NCBI GenBank assembly: GCA_021203515.1
Contig: JAJQAY010000149.1
Location: 1 to 64,000 of the forward strand
Source: Bacteroides sp.
Lineage (GTDB): Bacteria; Bacteroidota; Bacteroidia; Bacteroidales; Bacteroidaceae
Direction of reading: 5' to 3'
Length of the DNA stretch: 64,000 nucleotides
Below are positions 48,735-58,232 of the stretch, in pieces (the first letter of the stretch is position 1; each line of letters begins with the position of its first letter). The notes under the pieces were generated by a model. The model was not told the origin of the DNA. It was given only the letters and a program-made list of their open reading frames with translations, and did not search any database. Position numbers and translations under genes: made by a program.

Positions 48735-49337
48735 ATGTTTTCCGGAATAGTAGAAGAATGTGCCACTTTGGTGGCGATGGTCAAAGACCAGGAGAATGTG
48801 CACTTCACTTTCAAGTGCTCGTTTGTGAATGAATTGAAGATAGACCAGAGTGTATCCCATAACGGGGTTTGCCTCACAGTAGTCAGCATGACGGACGATA
48901 CCTATACGGTGACGGCTATGAAGGAGACGCTGGAACGTTCCAATCTCGGCTTGTTGAAGGTGGGTGATGAAGTGAATGTAGAGCGTAGCATGATGATGAA
49001 CGGACACCTGGACGGTCATATCGTTCAGGGACATGTAGACCAGACCGCCACCTGCATTGCTGTGGAAGATGCGGAAGGCAGTTACTATTTTACGTTCCGT
49101 TATGCATTCGACAAGGAAATGGCAAGGCGCGGCTATATCACGGTAGACAAAGGCTCGGTAACTGTAAATGGTGTCAGCCTGACCGTATGCAATCCTACGG
49201 ATGATACTTTTCAGGTGGCTATCATTCCCTACACGTTTGAACACACTAACTTCCATGCCATCAAGGTGGGGAGTGTGATAAATCTTGAGTTCGATATTAT
49301 CGGCAAATATATCAGCCGTATGATACAGTATAAATAA
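48735..49337 (+). CDS. ribE: Riboflavin synthase alpha chain
   Basis: Converts two 6,7-dimethyl-8-ribityllumazine molecules into riboflavin and a pyrimidine. The 200-residue protein has the two lumazine-binding repeats: MFSGIVEE with SHNGVCLTVV in the first, and GHIVQGHVDQTA with TVNGVSLTVCNP in the second. It stands alone, as is common when rib genes are scattered. No FMN riboswitch is visible upstream. Confidence 0.95.
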   Translation: MFSGIVEECATLVAMVKDQENVHFTFKCSFVNELKIDQSVSHNGVCLTVVSMTDDTYTVTAMKETLERSNLGLLKVGDEVNVERSMMMNGHLDGHIVQGHVDQTATCIAVEDAEGSYYFTFRYAFDKEMARRGYITVDKGSVTVNGVSLTVCNPTDDTFQVAIIPYTFEHTNFHAIKVGSVINLEFDIIGKYISRMIQYK

Positions 49338-49354
49338 GTGCTTATATGATATAT

Positions 49355-49390
49355 ACTAAAATAGCGAAGTAGTTGCTTCGCTATTTTAGT
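49355..49390. terminator. Bidirectional terminator, perfect 15-bp stem
   Basis: actaaaatagcgaag (49355-49369) pairs perfectly with 49376-49390 around a 6-base loop. Its A/T flanks can act on both strands, between the convergent ribE and yihY genes. Confidence 0.85.
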
Positions 49391-49411
49391 TTTCAATGGG
49401 CCGGCAAGTAA

Positions 49412-50731
49412 TTATAAATTTTTCAGTAATACTTTACTTGCGTTTCTGTAATACTCCTCTCTTGTATCCAGCAATACTTTCCACTGCCCGTTGAATTCAT
49501 TGTCCTTATCTATTTTGAAATCTTCCGAACCGTATGTATCCAGTTTGTCCAGTAGGAGGGCTACATCAAGCTTGTTGATGTCCATGGAGGGTTTGTAAGC
49601 AATATCTTCGCTTTTTTCGTCCGTTGCCACTTCGTGCAGAAGGTTTATTTCCTGCAGTTCATAGAGGGTTTGGTTCGTCAGGCGTATGGGGATTTGGCAT
49701 TCTTCCGATATTTCTTCCGCGGTATAGGAAGGGATGTTCTTCTCGAAACGTTTGGCAACGAGGGACATGATGAGGATGGAGATAAAGTCGTGATAGCGGC
49801 GGCTGATATTGCGCGCATCCTTATCGAAACTGAAGTTCCGGATATTCTGTCCGGCATACGTCAGTTCGGCACCGAAGAGGCAGATGGTCCACGAAATCTG
49901 TAGCCACAGCAAGAACATGGGGAGGGCTGCAAAGCTACCGTAGATGGCATTGTAGCGGAATACCCACAACTGGCTGCTGATATAGAGGAACTGGAAAGCC
50001 TGGTGTGCCGTACCGGCAAGGATACCGGAAATCAGCGCATGTTTTATTTTGACGTTCGTGTTGGGCATGAAGGCGTACAGCCCCGTAAACATGAACCATG
50101 TCAGCACGAAGGGGATAAGGTGTATCAGAAACTTGCCGATAGGTGCAAGCAGGGTAAAGTCTTCCACGTTTTTCAGCATCGTACTCATAAAGATGGAAAG
50201 ACCGCCGGATACAACCAGCAAAATGGGTATCAGCAGAAGCATGGAGAAGTAATCCGTAATCTTGCGGTACATGCTGCGTGCCTTCTTTACCTGCCAAATG
50301 CGGTTGAATGTGATTTCCAGGTTGTTAATCAAATTGACCACCGTCCATAGCAACATGATTAAACCTACTCCGACGAAGATGCCGCTTTTGGTTTGCGACA
50401 GGTAGGAGTTGACGAACTGGAAGATGACTTCCGTCGTTTCCGAAGGGCCTCCGAAGCCGTTGACTATCTGGCTTTCCATTATATTGTCGAAACCGAAGCC
50501 GCGTGCAATGGCGAACACGATTGCCAGGATGGGTACGATGGCAAGCAGTGTGCTATATGTCAGGGCGGATGCTTTGTTTACAATCCGGTCTTTGGTGAAA
50601 CGGTTGATGCAGAGGTAGACGGTCTTGATGATGTTATAGAGGGAAAAAGTCGTTTTGGTGACTTCATCTTCCGTGATACGCCAAATGTCGTACGTCAGGA
50701 ACTTCCAAATGGCTGCAATACGCTGGTTCAT
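49412..50731 (-). CDS. YihY/BrkB family inner membrane protein
   Basis: Membrane protein of 439 residues. Residues 1-310 match the YihY/BrkB family (RIVNKASALTYSTLLAIVPILAIVFAIARGFGF, LLWTVVNLINNLEITFNRIWQVKKARSMYRKITDY), with six predicted helices and the usual late WLQISWTICLFGAELTYA. The remaining 130 residues form a cytosolic tail that looks like a winged-helix domain (AEEISEECQIPIRLTNQTLYELQEINLL). Some relatives are misnamed ribonuclease BN. I see no nuclease site. Confidence 0.88.
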   Translation of the reverse strand: MNQRIAAIWKFLTYDIWRITEDEVTKTTFSLYNIIKTVYLCINRFTKDRIVNKASALTYSTLLAIVPILAIVFAIARGFGFDNIMESQIVNGFGGPSETTEVIFQFVNSYLSQTKSGIFVGVGLIMLLWTVVNLINNLEITFNRIWQVKKARSMYRKITDYFSMLLLIPILLVVSGGLSIFMSTMLKNVEDFTLLAPIGKFLIHLIPFVLTWFMFTGLYAFMPNTNVKIKHALISGILAGTAHQAFQFLYISSQLWVFRYNAIYGSFAALPMFLLWLQISWTICLFGAELTYAGQNIRNFSFDKDARNISRRYHDFISILIMSLVAKRFEKNIPSYTAEEISEECQIPIRLTNQTLYELQEINLLHEVATDEKSEDIAYKPSMDINKLDVALLLDKLDTYGSEDFKIDKDNEFNGQWKVLLDTREEYYRNASKVLLKNL

Positions 50732-50765
50732 AATAAATAGAGGATTGAGAATTTTTAGTTAAAAA

Positions 50766-51131
50766 AGCAGTCAGTCTGTAAGCCGGGTTCTGTACCTTAT
50801 ATATAATAAGGTGTCTGTCATTTATCTGAGCCGCATGTCGCCATACAGGCTTTAGCGGTCTACCCTCCGACATGGAGCGAGCAACTCTCATAACGTCGGT
50901 ATACATGACCTTACAACTCCTAAGACGCACAGCCCCTGTGTCGCCACAGGACTGGTGGGCTCTTACCCCACCTTCTCACCCTTACCGCAAATCCGAGGAC
51001 TGCGGCGGTCATTCTCTTCTACGTTACTCTACCCTCGCGGACAGCTTTCTGTTAGGAAGTAGGATGCTCTGTGTTGCCCGGACTTTCCTCATGCACACGA
51101 GGCGCAAGCGACAGACCGACCAACTGCTTTT
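50766..51131 (-). ncRNA. rnpB: RNase P RNA (M1 RNA)
   Basis: Catalytic RNA of ribonuclease P, about 366 bases, on the minus strand. The conserved 5' core GAGGAAAGTCCGGGC lies at 51076-51090 (complement), and the 3' core AGAACCCGGCTTACAGACTG at 50772-50791 (complement). The two ends (aaagcagt and actgactgctttt) form P1. The RNA runs into a T-rich end at 50761-50766. Ends are approximate. A protein frame at 50872-51186 is only a chance reading of this RNA gene. Confidence 0.93.
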
Positions 51132-51137
51132 GTCCGA

Positions 51138-51171
51138 CAAAGATACGAATTTTTATTGCAGGAGGTGCAAA
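51138..51171 (-). promoter_or_regulatory. rnpB promoter
   Basis: On the minus strand TATCTTTG (51138-51145) and TTTG (51168-51171) are separated by 22 bases, one more than usual. The predicted start, about 51131, coincides with the 5' end of the RNase P helix P1. Confidence 0.6.
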
Positions 51172-51262
51172 TTTCTTTATAAATGATGATATAGTCGCCA
51201 GTTTCCTATAATCTATCAAACATTATGTGATAAATGATAATTTAGGAGCGTAGCATCCGGTA

Positions 51263-51350
51263 GGTTTCCCTTTCAGGCTTAATGTTATGTGTTTTATATG
51301 CTTAATGCTGTGCTTTTACTTAGGTCGAGCTATCACACTGAAAGGAAACC
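51263..51350. repeat. Imperfect inverted repeat upstream of the NlpC/P60 gene
   Basis: ggtttccctttcag (51263-51276) pairs with ctgaaaggaaacc (51338-51350), with one extra C. The similarity extends outward through agcgtagc and gcgttacgct. The 61 bases between contain cttaatg twice. It could be a small mobile-element remnant or a fold in the leader. I see no coding potential in 51172-51477. Confidence 0.5.
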
Positions 51351-51436
51351 CTGTTCTAGCGTTACGCTGGTTCTTTCTTTTTTAGTACACAGCTTTAAAA
51401 TTCTTAAAAATATGTATCTCTTTCAGAAATATTTTG

Positions 51437-51444
51437 TAGCTTTG
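51437..51444 (+). promoter_or_regulatory. -7 element of the murein salvage operon
   Basis: TAGCTTTG matches TANNTTTG. It lies 33 bases before the ATG at 51478 and supports that start over the upstream ATG at 51289 in the same frame. Confidence 0.5.
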
Positions 51445-51477
51445 CTAAAACTAATAACCCCCAAACACTCAAAGCCA

Positions 51478-52683
51478 ATGAAAAAGTTAACCTCTCTTTT
51501 TGCTTTGTTTCTCTTAATTCCTCTTTTTGCTGTCGCTTCGGAAGTGGGAGACCGCACTATACCGGCAGAAGTGGCGCAACTTTCTGACAGTTTGAAACAT
51601 ATGTTTGCATCGGACAAGCGGGTGGCTCTATTTGATGTGGACTATTCCTTCTCCTGCAAAAACGTGATGCTGCGCGGTGTCACCACTTCGGCCGAGGCAA
51701 AGGCTATTCTGCTGAAAGAGTTGGCAAAGAAAGGTTATCAGATAATGGATTGCCTGCAAGTGCTCCCCGATGAAAAAGAGCTGGAAGGCAAGACATATGG
51801 TATCATCAACGTATCGGTTTCCAATCTTCGCGTAGAGCCGGACTTCTCTTCGGAAATGATGACGCAGGGGCTGATGGGTATGCCGGTGCGCGTGTTGCAA
51901 CGCGATGGCTGGTATCGCATCCAAACGCCGGATAATTATATTGCATGGGTGCATCGCGTGGGTGTTCATCCCGTCACCAAAGCCGAACTGACAGCCTGGA
52001 ACGAGGCGGAGAAGATTGTGGTGACCGCACACTATGGCTTTGTATATTCCCAACCCAACCAGGCTTCGCAAACCGTCTCCGACGTCGTAGCCGGCAACCG
52101 GTTGAAGTGGGACGGAGCGAAAGGAGCTTTCTATAAGGTGACTTATCCCGATGGTCGCCAAGGTTATATCTCCAAGTCTATTGCGATGCCCGAAAAGAAG
52201 TGGCGGGCGCAGTTGAAGCAGGATGCTTCCGACATTATCCGCACGGCACACACGCTGATGGGAGCGCCCTACCTCTGGGCAGGCACTTCCTCCAAAGGAG
52301 TGGATTGCAGCGGTTTCATGCGTACCGTTCTTTTCATGCACGACATCATCATTCCGCGTGATGCTTCGCAGCAAGCCTATGTGGGCGAACATATCGACAT
52401 AGCTCCCGATTTCGGCAATCTGCAACCGGGCGATTTGATTTTCTTCGGTCGCAAAGCTACGCCGGAGCGTAAGGAGCGTGTAGTTCACGTGGGGATGTAT
52501 ATCGGTGGCAAGCGTTTCATCCATTCGCAAGGGGATGTACATGTCAGCAGTTTCGACCCGGAAGATGAACTGTTCGACGAATACAACCTTGGGCGCTTGC
52601 TGTTTGCCGCGCGCATTCTGCCGTCCATAAATAAGGAGGCTTCTCTCAATACGACTGCTACCAATCCTTATTATAAATGGTGA
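51478..52683 (+). CDS. Exported NlpC/P60 peptidase with SH3b domains (YkfC-like)
   Basis: Exported protein of 401 residues. The signal peptide is KKLTSLFALFLLIPLFAVAS. Two bacterial-SH3-like domains follow (VSVSNLRVEPDFSSEMMTQ and an AHYGFVYSQPNQASQ segment). The C-terminal NlpC/P60 domain has the catalytic Cys in SKGVDCSGFMRT and His in RVVHVGMYIGG. YkfC-type enzymes cleave gamma-D-Glu-meso-DAP bonds in free murein peptides that begin with L-Ala. The next two genes act on the same peptides, which supports that assignment. Confidence 0.9.
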   Translation: MKKLTSLFALFLLIPLFAVASEVGDRTIPAEVAQLSDSLKHMFASDKRVALFDVDYSFSCKNVMLRGVTTSAEAKAILLKELAKKGYQIMDCLQVLPDEKELEGKTYGIINVSVSNLRVEPDFSSEMMTQGLMGMPVRVLQRDGWYRIQTPDNYIAWVHRVGVHPVTKAELTAWNEAEKIVVTAHYGFVYSQPNQASQTVSDVVAGNRLKWDGAKGAFYKVTYPDGRQGYISKSIAMPEKKWRAQLKQDASDIIRTAHTLMGAPYLWAGTSSKGVDCSGFMRTVLFMHDIIIPRDASQQAYVGEHIDIAPDFGNLQPGDLIFFGRKATPERKERVVHVGMYIGGKRFIHSQGDVHVSSFDPEDELFDEYNLGRLLFAARILPSINKEASLNTTATNPYYKW

Positions 52684-52717
52684 TTGAGAAAAAATATTCA
52701 TTTAAAACCAGTATATT

Positions 52718-53886
52718 ATGCAAAACAGAAGAAACTTCTTGAAGACCGCCGCCTTTGCCGCATTGGGTTCGGGCGTGGCAATCAATAGCACATTTGCAGG
52801 CGAGCCGAAAACTCCTGCTTTGTTCAACATCAACAAGACCGGTGTGGTGCCCAAGATGCAGTTGCGCTTCTTTACCTATGAACTGAAGTTGCGCCATGTG
52901 TTCACGGTGGCTACCTATTCGCGCACCACCACTCCCGATGTGCAAGTGGAGATAGAGTACGACGGCATTACCGGTTATGGCGAAGCGTCCATGACGCCTT
53001 ATCTTCAGCATGAACTGGGTACGACGGACAGTGTACTGGCTTTCCTTAAGAAAGTGCAGGATATTATCGGACAGTTCACCGACCCCTTCCAACTGGAAGA
53101 TATATTATCCTATATAGACGGTCTTTCCGAAGGAAACTCTGCTGCAAAAACAGCAGTGGACATTGCCTTGCACGACCTTGTGGGCAAATTGCTGCAAGCT
53201 CCGTGGTATAAGATATGGGGCTGGACAAGGAGAAAGCTCCTTCTACCACGTTCACCATTGGCATAGATACCGCCGACGTAGTGCGTGAAAAGACAAAAGA
53301 GTCTGCCGCGCAGTTCAACATTCTTAAAGTGAAGCTGGGGCGCGACAATGATAAAGAGATGATTGAAACCATCCGTTCCGTCACCAATCTACCTATTGCC
53401 ATCGACGCCAATCAAGGTTGGAAGGACAAGCATTATGCGCTCGATATGATTCATTGGTTGAAGGAGAAGGGGATTGTCATGATAGAGCAGCCGATGCCGA
53501 AGGAGCAACTGGACGATATTGCATGGGTCACCCAGCAAAGCCCGTTGCCGGTATTTGCCGACGAGTCCATTCAGCGATTAAAGGACGTAGCCGGTTTGAA
53601 AGATGCCTTTACGGGTATCAATATCAAACTGATGAAGTGCACCGGTATGCGTGAGGCTTGGAAGATGGTGACGCTGGCACGTGCTTTGGGCATGAAGGTG
53701 ATGGTGGGCTGCATGACCGAGACATCTTGTGCCGTATCTGCCGCCGCCCAATTCTCTCCGGCAGTGGGCTTTGCCGACTTGGACGGTAACCTGTTAATAG
53801 CCAACGACCGCTTCAAAGGCATGGAGGTAGTAAAGGGAAAGATTACATTGCCCGATTTGCCGGGTATAGGAGTGGTGAAGATATGA
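52718..53886 (+). pseudogene. L-Ala-D/L-Glu epimerase with Tat-type signal, frameshifted
   Basis: Enolase-superfamily dipeptide epimerase of about 389 residues. The N-terminus QNRRNFLKTAAFAALGSGVA is a twin-arginine-type signal, so the enzyme acts outside the cytoplasm. Barrel motifs are clear: FNILKVKLGRDNDKEMIE, AIDANQGW, IVMIEQPMPKEQL, FADESI, NIKLMKCTG. The frame breaks at G4 53217-53220. One extra G gives KIWGLDKEKAPSTTF and rejoins both parts. The product of the peptidase upstream, L-Ala-D-Glu, is the expected substrate. Confidence 0.85.
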
Positions 53887-55217
53887 GAAAGTTATTATAC
53901 ATTATAATGTTGTTGGTACTTGCTTCCGCTTGCAACACCAAGCAGGAAAGCAAGCCCTATAGCTGGGAAGAAGATCTGCACCAGCGTCTGCTGACGGATT
54001 TCCGTCTGACAGAGTCTCAGGTGAAGGATTACATCCGCAGGTATATCCCGGATGTGACGGACGAGCAGATGCGTCAGTGGGAAGCGTCCAAGTCTTTGGA
54101 GTGCATGGTGCTGTACGGTGAGAAACGCTATTTCCGCAATGCCGGCCCCAATCTGTTTCGCGTGGACTCTGCCTGTCATGACATCAAAGTGGCAAAGGAA
54201 GGCTCGGCCCTGAGCGCTAGCGAACGAGTGAATATGGAAAACCTGCCCGAAATTATTGCAGCAGTAAAGAAAGACGGCAAGGCGATTGCAGTTCCCAAGC
54301 GGATGCGCGTCACTTACACCCTGACGGTAGATACGAATGCCGTTCCTGCCGGAAAGATTATCCGTTGCTGGTTGCCCTATCCGCGCACCGACCAGGCGCG
54401 CCAACAGAATGTGAAGTTCATTTCTGCCAGCGAACCGGAATATATCTTCTCTCCGCAAGACTGCCGCCACAGTACGCTGTATATGGAAAAGCACGCCGTA
54501 GCCGGTGAGCCTACCGTCTTTTCCGAAACCTTTGAATATACCTCCAATGGCGAATGGCACAACCTGAAGCCGGAAGACGTGCTGCCCTACGACACAACTA
54601 CCGCTATATATAAGGAATATACCGCCGAACGCGAGAAGCATATCGTCTTTTCTCCACGCCTGCGCGAACTGGCTGCCAAGTTGACAGCCGGTGAAACCAA
54701 TCCTTATCTCAAAGCGAAACGCATCTTCCGATGGGTGAACGGCAACTTCCCCTGGGCATCCGCACGCGAGTATTCCACGATTGATAACATTCCGGAATAT
54801 GTTTTGGATAACCGCCACGGCGACTGCGGTCAGGTGAGCCTTCTGTTCATCACTCTGTGTCGCATCAGCGGTATTCCTGCACATTTCCAAAGCGGTTTTA
54901 TGATGCATCCGCGTGCCTGGAACCTGCACGACTGGGCGGAAATGTACTTCGAGGGCATCGGTTGGGTGCCTGCCGACCAGTCTTTCGGCATTCCCACCTT
55001 TGCCCGCAATGCCGATGAAGAATACTTCTTCCTGGGTGGCATCGGCTCCTGGCGTATGATTGTGAACTCCGACTACGGCATGCCGCTAGTACCCGCAAAG
55101 AAGTACCCGCGCAGCGAAACGGTCGACTTCCAGCGTGGCGAAGTGGAATGGGAGGGAGGCAATCTCTACTTCCCGCAGTGGGACTATCACATGAACATTG
55201 ATTACTTGAATTATTAA
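53883..55217 (+). CDS. Transglutaminase-like lipoprotein
   Basis: Lipoprotein of 444 residues. The lipobox VLASAC has Cys at about residue 17. The transglutaminase-like domain in the second half holds Cys in DNRHGDCGQVSLL, His in WNLHDWAEMYF and Asp in GWVPADQSFG, the papain-like triad. It overlaps the epimerase gene by four bases (ATGA), so translation is coupled. With the NlpC/P60 peptidase and the epimerase it forms a cell-envelope murein-peptide processing unit. It may hydrolyse peptide bonds rather than cross-link. Confidence 0.85.
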   Translation: MRKLLYIIMLLVLASACNTKQESKPYSWEEDLHQRLLTDFRLTESQVKDYIRRYIPDVTDEQMRQWEASKSLECMVLYGEKRYFRNAGPNLFRVDSACHDIKVAKEGSALSASERVNMENLPEIIAAVKKDGKAIAVPKRMRVTYTLTVDTNAVPAGKIIRCWLPYPRTDQARQQNVKFISASEPEYIFSPQDCRHSTLYMEKHAVAGEPTVFSETFEYTSNGEWHNLKPEDVLPYDTTTAIYKEYTAEREKHIVFSPRLRELAAKLTAGETNPYLKAKRIFRWVNGNFPWASAREYSTIDNIPEYVLDNRHGDCGQVSLLFITLCRISGIPAHFQSGFMMHPRAWNLHDWAEMYFEGIGWVPADQSFGIPTFARNADEEYFFLGGIGSWRMIVNSDYGMPLVPAKKYPRSETVDFQRGEVEWEGGNLYFPQWDYHMNIDYLNY

Positions 55218-55235
55218 GTATCATATGCCTCACCG

Positions 55236-55318
55236 AAACAGATGATGTGTTCAGGCGAAACGCATCATCTGTTTACCCCTAACGCATCATCTGTTTGACC
55301 CAAACAGATGATGCGTTT
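55236..55318. terminator. Double hairpin of four 16-bp units, ending in a terminator
   Basis: The unit aaacagatgatgcgtt occurs four times in alternating sense at about 55236, 55260, 55282 and 55303. The last two form a perfect 16-bp stem with a 5-base loop followed by a T run. The rest of the gap to 55535 has no gene; I see AT-rich sequence and no consensus promoter for the HtrA gene. Confidence 0.8.
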
Positions 55319-55535
55319 TTTATGCCCTATATGTCAGTCCTTTAACAGTCAGTAATCGTACATAAATGCTAATTTGTCAGCCTCTGCCGTTAACCGCTGT
55401 TAAGCCCTAAATATTCACTGTTAAAAGAGAACAAAAAAAGTGACAAGCGGAATAAGTGAACATTTTTTGTCGTTATTTTAACGTCAGAATGTTAAATGAA
55501 ACTCGAATATTAACAATTTAAAGAATAGAAATAGT

Positions 55536-57068
55536 ATGAAACAGACAACCAGAAACATCCTTGGAGTTGCAGCGATCGTAATCCTTAGTTCGGGAGTGGC
55601 AGGTGTCACTACCTATAAGATGCTGAACAAAGAAGAACCGGCTGCATTCGGTGAGTTGTTCCAGCAGAACCCTGATAATCTACAGTTGGCGGCTTACAAT
55701 GCAACGGATGCACAGCCCGTTGACCTGACGCAGGCGGCAGAAAACTCAGTTCATGCTGTGGTGCATATACGTGCGAAGCAATTAAGCAGAACGCAAACTG
55801 TGCAGGCAATACCGGACAACATCTTCGATTTCTTTTTCGGTGACGGCCGTGGACAGCAACGCCAGATACAAACCCAGCCGCGTATAGGCTTCGGTTCGGG
55901 TGTCATCATTTCCAAAGACGGATACATCGTTACGAACAATCATGTGGTTGAAGGTGCCGACGAAATCACCGTGAAGCTGAATGACGACCGTGAACTGAAA
56001 GGCCGCATTATAGGTACCGACCCCAATACAGATTTAGCCTTAATCAAGATTGAAGGCGATGATTTCCCCACTATCCCGGTGGGTAACTCCGACGAGTTGA
56101 AAGTAGGCGAGTGGGTTTTGGCTGTAGGTAACCCGTTCAACCTGAACTCTACCGTAACCGCCGGTATCGTCAGCGCAAAAGCTCGTGCCATCGGTGCTAC
56201 TGCATCCAACGGACAGGCTGCGAATATCCAGTCTTTCATTCAGACTGATGCCGCTATCAACCAAGGTAACAGTGGTGGTGCATTGGTGAATGCGAAAGGC
56301 GAGTTGGTAGGTATCAACGCCATGCTTTACTCACCGACGGGAGCTTACTCCGGATACGGTTTTGCCATTCCCACCAGCATCATGACGAAGGTAGTATCCG
56401 ATTTGAAACAGTTCGGTACGGTACAACGTGCGCTCTTGGGCATCACCGGTACTACACTGGGTACAGACCTGCAAATGGACGAAAGACTTGCCGAGGAGAT
56501 GAAGAAGAAAGCCGATGAACTCGGTGTGAAAGAAGGTGTGCTGATTGCAGAGGTCGTTGAAGGTGGTTCGGCGGCAGGTGTATTGAAGTCCGACGACGTA
56601 ATTGTCGGTATCGACGGTAAGAAGATACATAAGTTTACGGACTTGCAGGAAGCGCTGGCCAAACATCGTCCGGGCGACAAGGTAAAGGTGAAAGTAGTTC
56701 GCGATAAGAAAGAGAAAGAATTTGAACTGACGTTGAAGAACTCCCAAGGCAACACGAAAGTGGTGAAAGATGCCGGAATGGATCTCTTGGGTGCAGCGTT
56801 CAAGCCTATCTCTACCGATTTGAAGAAACAACTCAACCTGGGCCATGGTCTGGAAGTGACCGGAGTAGCCAACGGTAAGATGGCCGATGCCGGTATCCGC
56901 AAAGGATTTATCATCCTGAAGGCTAACGGAGTGCCGATGAAGTCGACCGACGATTTGGAAAAAGTGATGAAAGAAGCTGCGAAGACCCCTGAACAAGTGC
57001 TGTTCATCACCGGTATGTTCCCGTCAGGCAAGCGTGCAAGCTATGCTGTAGATTTAACGCAAGAGTAA
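55536..57068 (+). CDS. Periplasmic serine protease, HtrA/DegP/DegQ type
   Basis: Protease-chaperone of 510 residues that degrades misfolded envelope proteins. It has an N-terminal anchor or signal (RNILGVAAIVILSSGVAGV) and a trypsin-like domain with the triad His in VTNNHVVEGAD, Asp in DPNTDLALIKI and Ser in NQGNSGGALVN. Two PDZ domains follow (GVLIAEVVEGGSAAGVLKSDDVI; GLEVTGVANGKMADAGIRKG). The length is normal. A G-U-rich hairpin terminator follows. Confidence 0.95.
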   Translation: MKQTTRNILGVAAIVILSSGVAGVTTYKMLNKEEPAAFGELFQQNPDNLQLAAYNATDAQPVDLTQAAENSVHAVVHIRAKQLSRTQTVQAIPDNIFDFFFGDGRGQQRQIQTQPRIGFGSGVIISKDGYIVTNNHVVEGADEITVKLNDDRELKGRIIGTDPNTDLALIKIEGDDFPTIPVGNSDELKVGEWVLAVGNPFNLNSTVTAGIVSAKARAIGATASNGQAANIQSFIQTDAAINQGNSGGALVNAKGELVGINAMLYSPTGAYSGYGFAIPTSIMTKVVSDLKQFGTVQRALLGITGTTLGTDLQMDERLAEEMKKKADELGVKEGVLIAEVVEGGSAAGVLKSDDVIVGIDGKKIHKFTDLQEALAKHRPGDKVKVKVVRDKKEKEFELTLKNSQGNTKVVKDAGMDLLGAAFKPISTDLKKQLNLGHGLEVTGVANGKMADAGIRKGFIILKANGVPMKSTDDLEKVMKEAAKTPEQVLFITGMFPSGKRASYAVDLTQE

Positions 57069-57128
57069 CATTATAAGGTATATATAGGTAAGAAGATTGT
57101 AATATTAGCAAATAAGACGAAAAAAGAG

Positions 57129-57164
57129 GGTGTCGGCTCAATACAAGTCGGCATCCTTTTTGTT
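57129..57164 (+). terminator. Terminator after the HtrA gene
   Basis: agggtgtcggct pairs with agtcggcatcct through several G-U pairs, followed by a T run near 57160. Confidence 0.65.
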
Positions 57165-57232
57165 ATTAAAGATAAGATATAAATAAGGTGAAAAAGTTAG
57201 GGTAAGTTTGTTTGTTGTAAACTAATTTGTTG

Positions 57233-57240
57233 TAACTTTG
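57233..57240 (+). promoter_or_regulatory. -7 element of the rpoD promoter
   Basis: TAACTTTG matches TANNTTTG. Two TTTG words upstream (57207-57210 and 57211-57214) give spacers of 22 or 18 bases, both slightly off the optimum. Confidence 0.55.
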
Positions 57241-57263
57241 TAACCCAAATCCGTTTTAAAGGA

Positions 57264-58124
57264 ATGAGACAACTAAAGATTACAAAAAGTATCACTAACA
57301 GAGAGAGTGCTTCTCTAGACAAGTATTTACAGGAAATCGGTCGTGAGGACCTCATAACTGTCGAAGAGGAGGTAGAACTCGCTCAGCGCATCCGCAAGGG
57401 TGACCGTGTTGCATTGGAGAAATTGACACGTGCCAATCTGCGTTTCGTTGTATCTGTAGCCAAACAGTACCAGAACCAAGGTTTGAGTTTGCCCGACTTG
57501 ATTAACGAAGGCAATTTAGGACTGATTAAGGCTGCCGAAAAGTTCGATGAAACACGTGGTTTCAAGTTCATCAGTTATGCAGTGTGGTGGATACGTCAGT
57601 CCATTTTGCAGGCTTTGGCCGAACAGTCGCGCATCGTGCGTCTTCCGTTGAACCAGGTAGGTTCGCTGAATAAAATCAGCAAGGCCTTCTCTAAGTTCGA
57701 GCAGGAAAACGAACGCCGTCCGTCTCCCGAAGAACTTGCCGATGAACTGGAAATCCATGTTGACAAAATCTCTGATACGCTGAAGGTATCCGGACACCAC
57801 ATTTCGGTGGACGCGCCTTTCATAGAAGGAGAAGACAACAGCTTGCTGGACGTACTGGTCAACGATGACTCCCCTATGGCCGATCACTCTTTAGTGAATG
57901 AGTCTCTTGCGAAGGAAATTGATAGAGCTCTTTCTACGTTAACCGATAGGGAAAAAGAAATCATACAGATGTTTTTCGGTATCGGACAACAAGAAATGAC
58001 ATTAGAAGAAATCGGCGACAAATTCGGTCTCACACGTGAGCGTGTCCGCCAGATTAAAGAAAAAGCAATCAGAAGATTAAGACAAAGTAATCGTAGCAAA
58101 TTGCTCAAATCTTATTTGGGATAA
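57264..58124 (+). CDS. rpoD: Primary sigma factor RpoD (Bacteroidetes type)
   Basis: Housekeeping sigma factor of 286 residues. It lacks region 1.1, as in Bacteroidetes. It has sigma region 1.2/2 ([74 protein letters not shown]), region 3 and region 4 with the helix-turn-helix ([25 protein letters not shown]). It would read the TTTG / TANNTTTG promoters listed here. A strong terminator follows. Confidence 0.97.
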   Translation: MRQLKITKSITNRESASLDKYLQEIGREDLITVEEEVELAQRIRKGDRVALEKLTRANLRFVVSVAKQYQNQGLSLPDLINEGNLGLIKAAEKFDETRGFKFISYAVWWIRQSILQALAEQSRIVRLPLNQVGSLNKISKAFSKFEQENERRPSPEELADELEIHVDKISDTLKVSGHHISVDAPFIEGEDNSLLDVLVNDDSPMADHSLVNESLAKEIDRALSTLTDREKEIIQMFFGIGQQEMTLEEIGDKFGLTRERVRQIKEKAIRRLRQSNRSKLLKSYLG

Positions 58125-58160
58125 TAAGATGTATCAGTTTCTGGCAAATAGAAGAAATTT

Positions 58161-58199
58161 AAAAACCGGTCTGTCTTTTAAAGATAGCCGGTTTTTTTT
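58161..58199 (+). terminator. rpoD terminator
   Basis: aaaaaccgg at 58161 pairs with ccggttttt near 58188-58196, with further weak pairs inside and a T8 run at the end. Confidence 0.8.
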
Positions 58200-58201
58200 G
58201 T

Positions 58202-58209
58202 TATCTTTG
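58202..58209 (+). promoter_or_regulatory. -7 element upstream of the small exported protein
   Basis: TATCTTTG matches TANNTTTG and lies 23 bases before the start codon at 58233, right after the rpoD terminator. Confidence 0.5.
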
Positions 58210-58232
58210 CCGCAATAATAAACAAATGAATT

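Noticed and set aside
50872..51186. Open frame of 104 codons on the plus strand
   Set aside because: It is antisense to the RNase P RNA gene, whose conserved cores explain the sequence.
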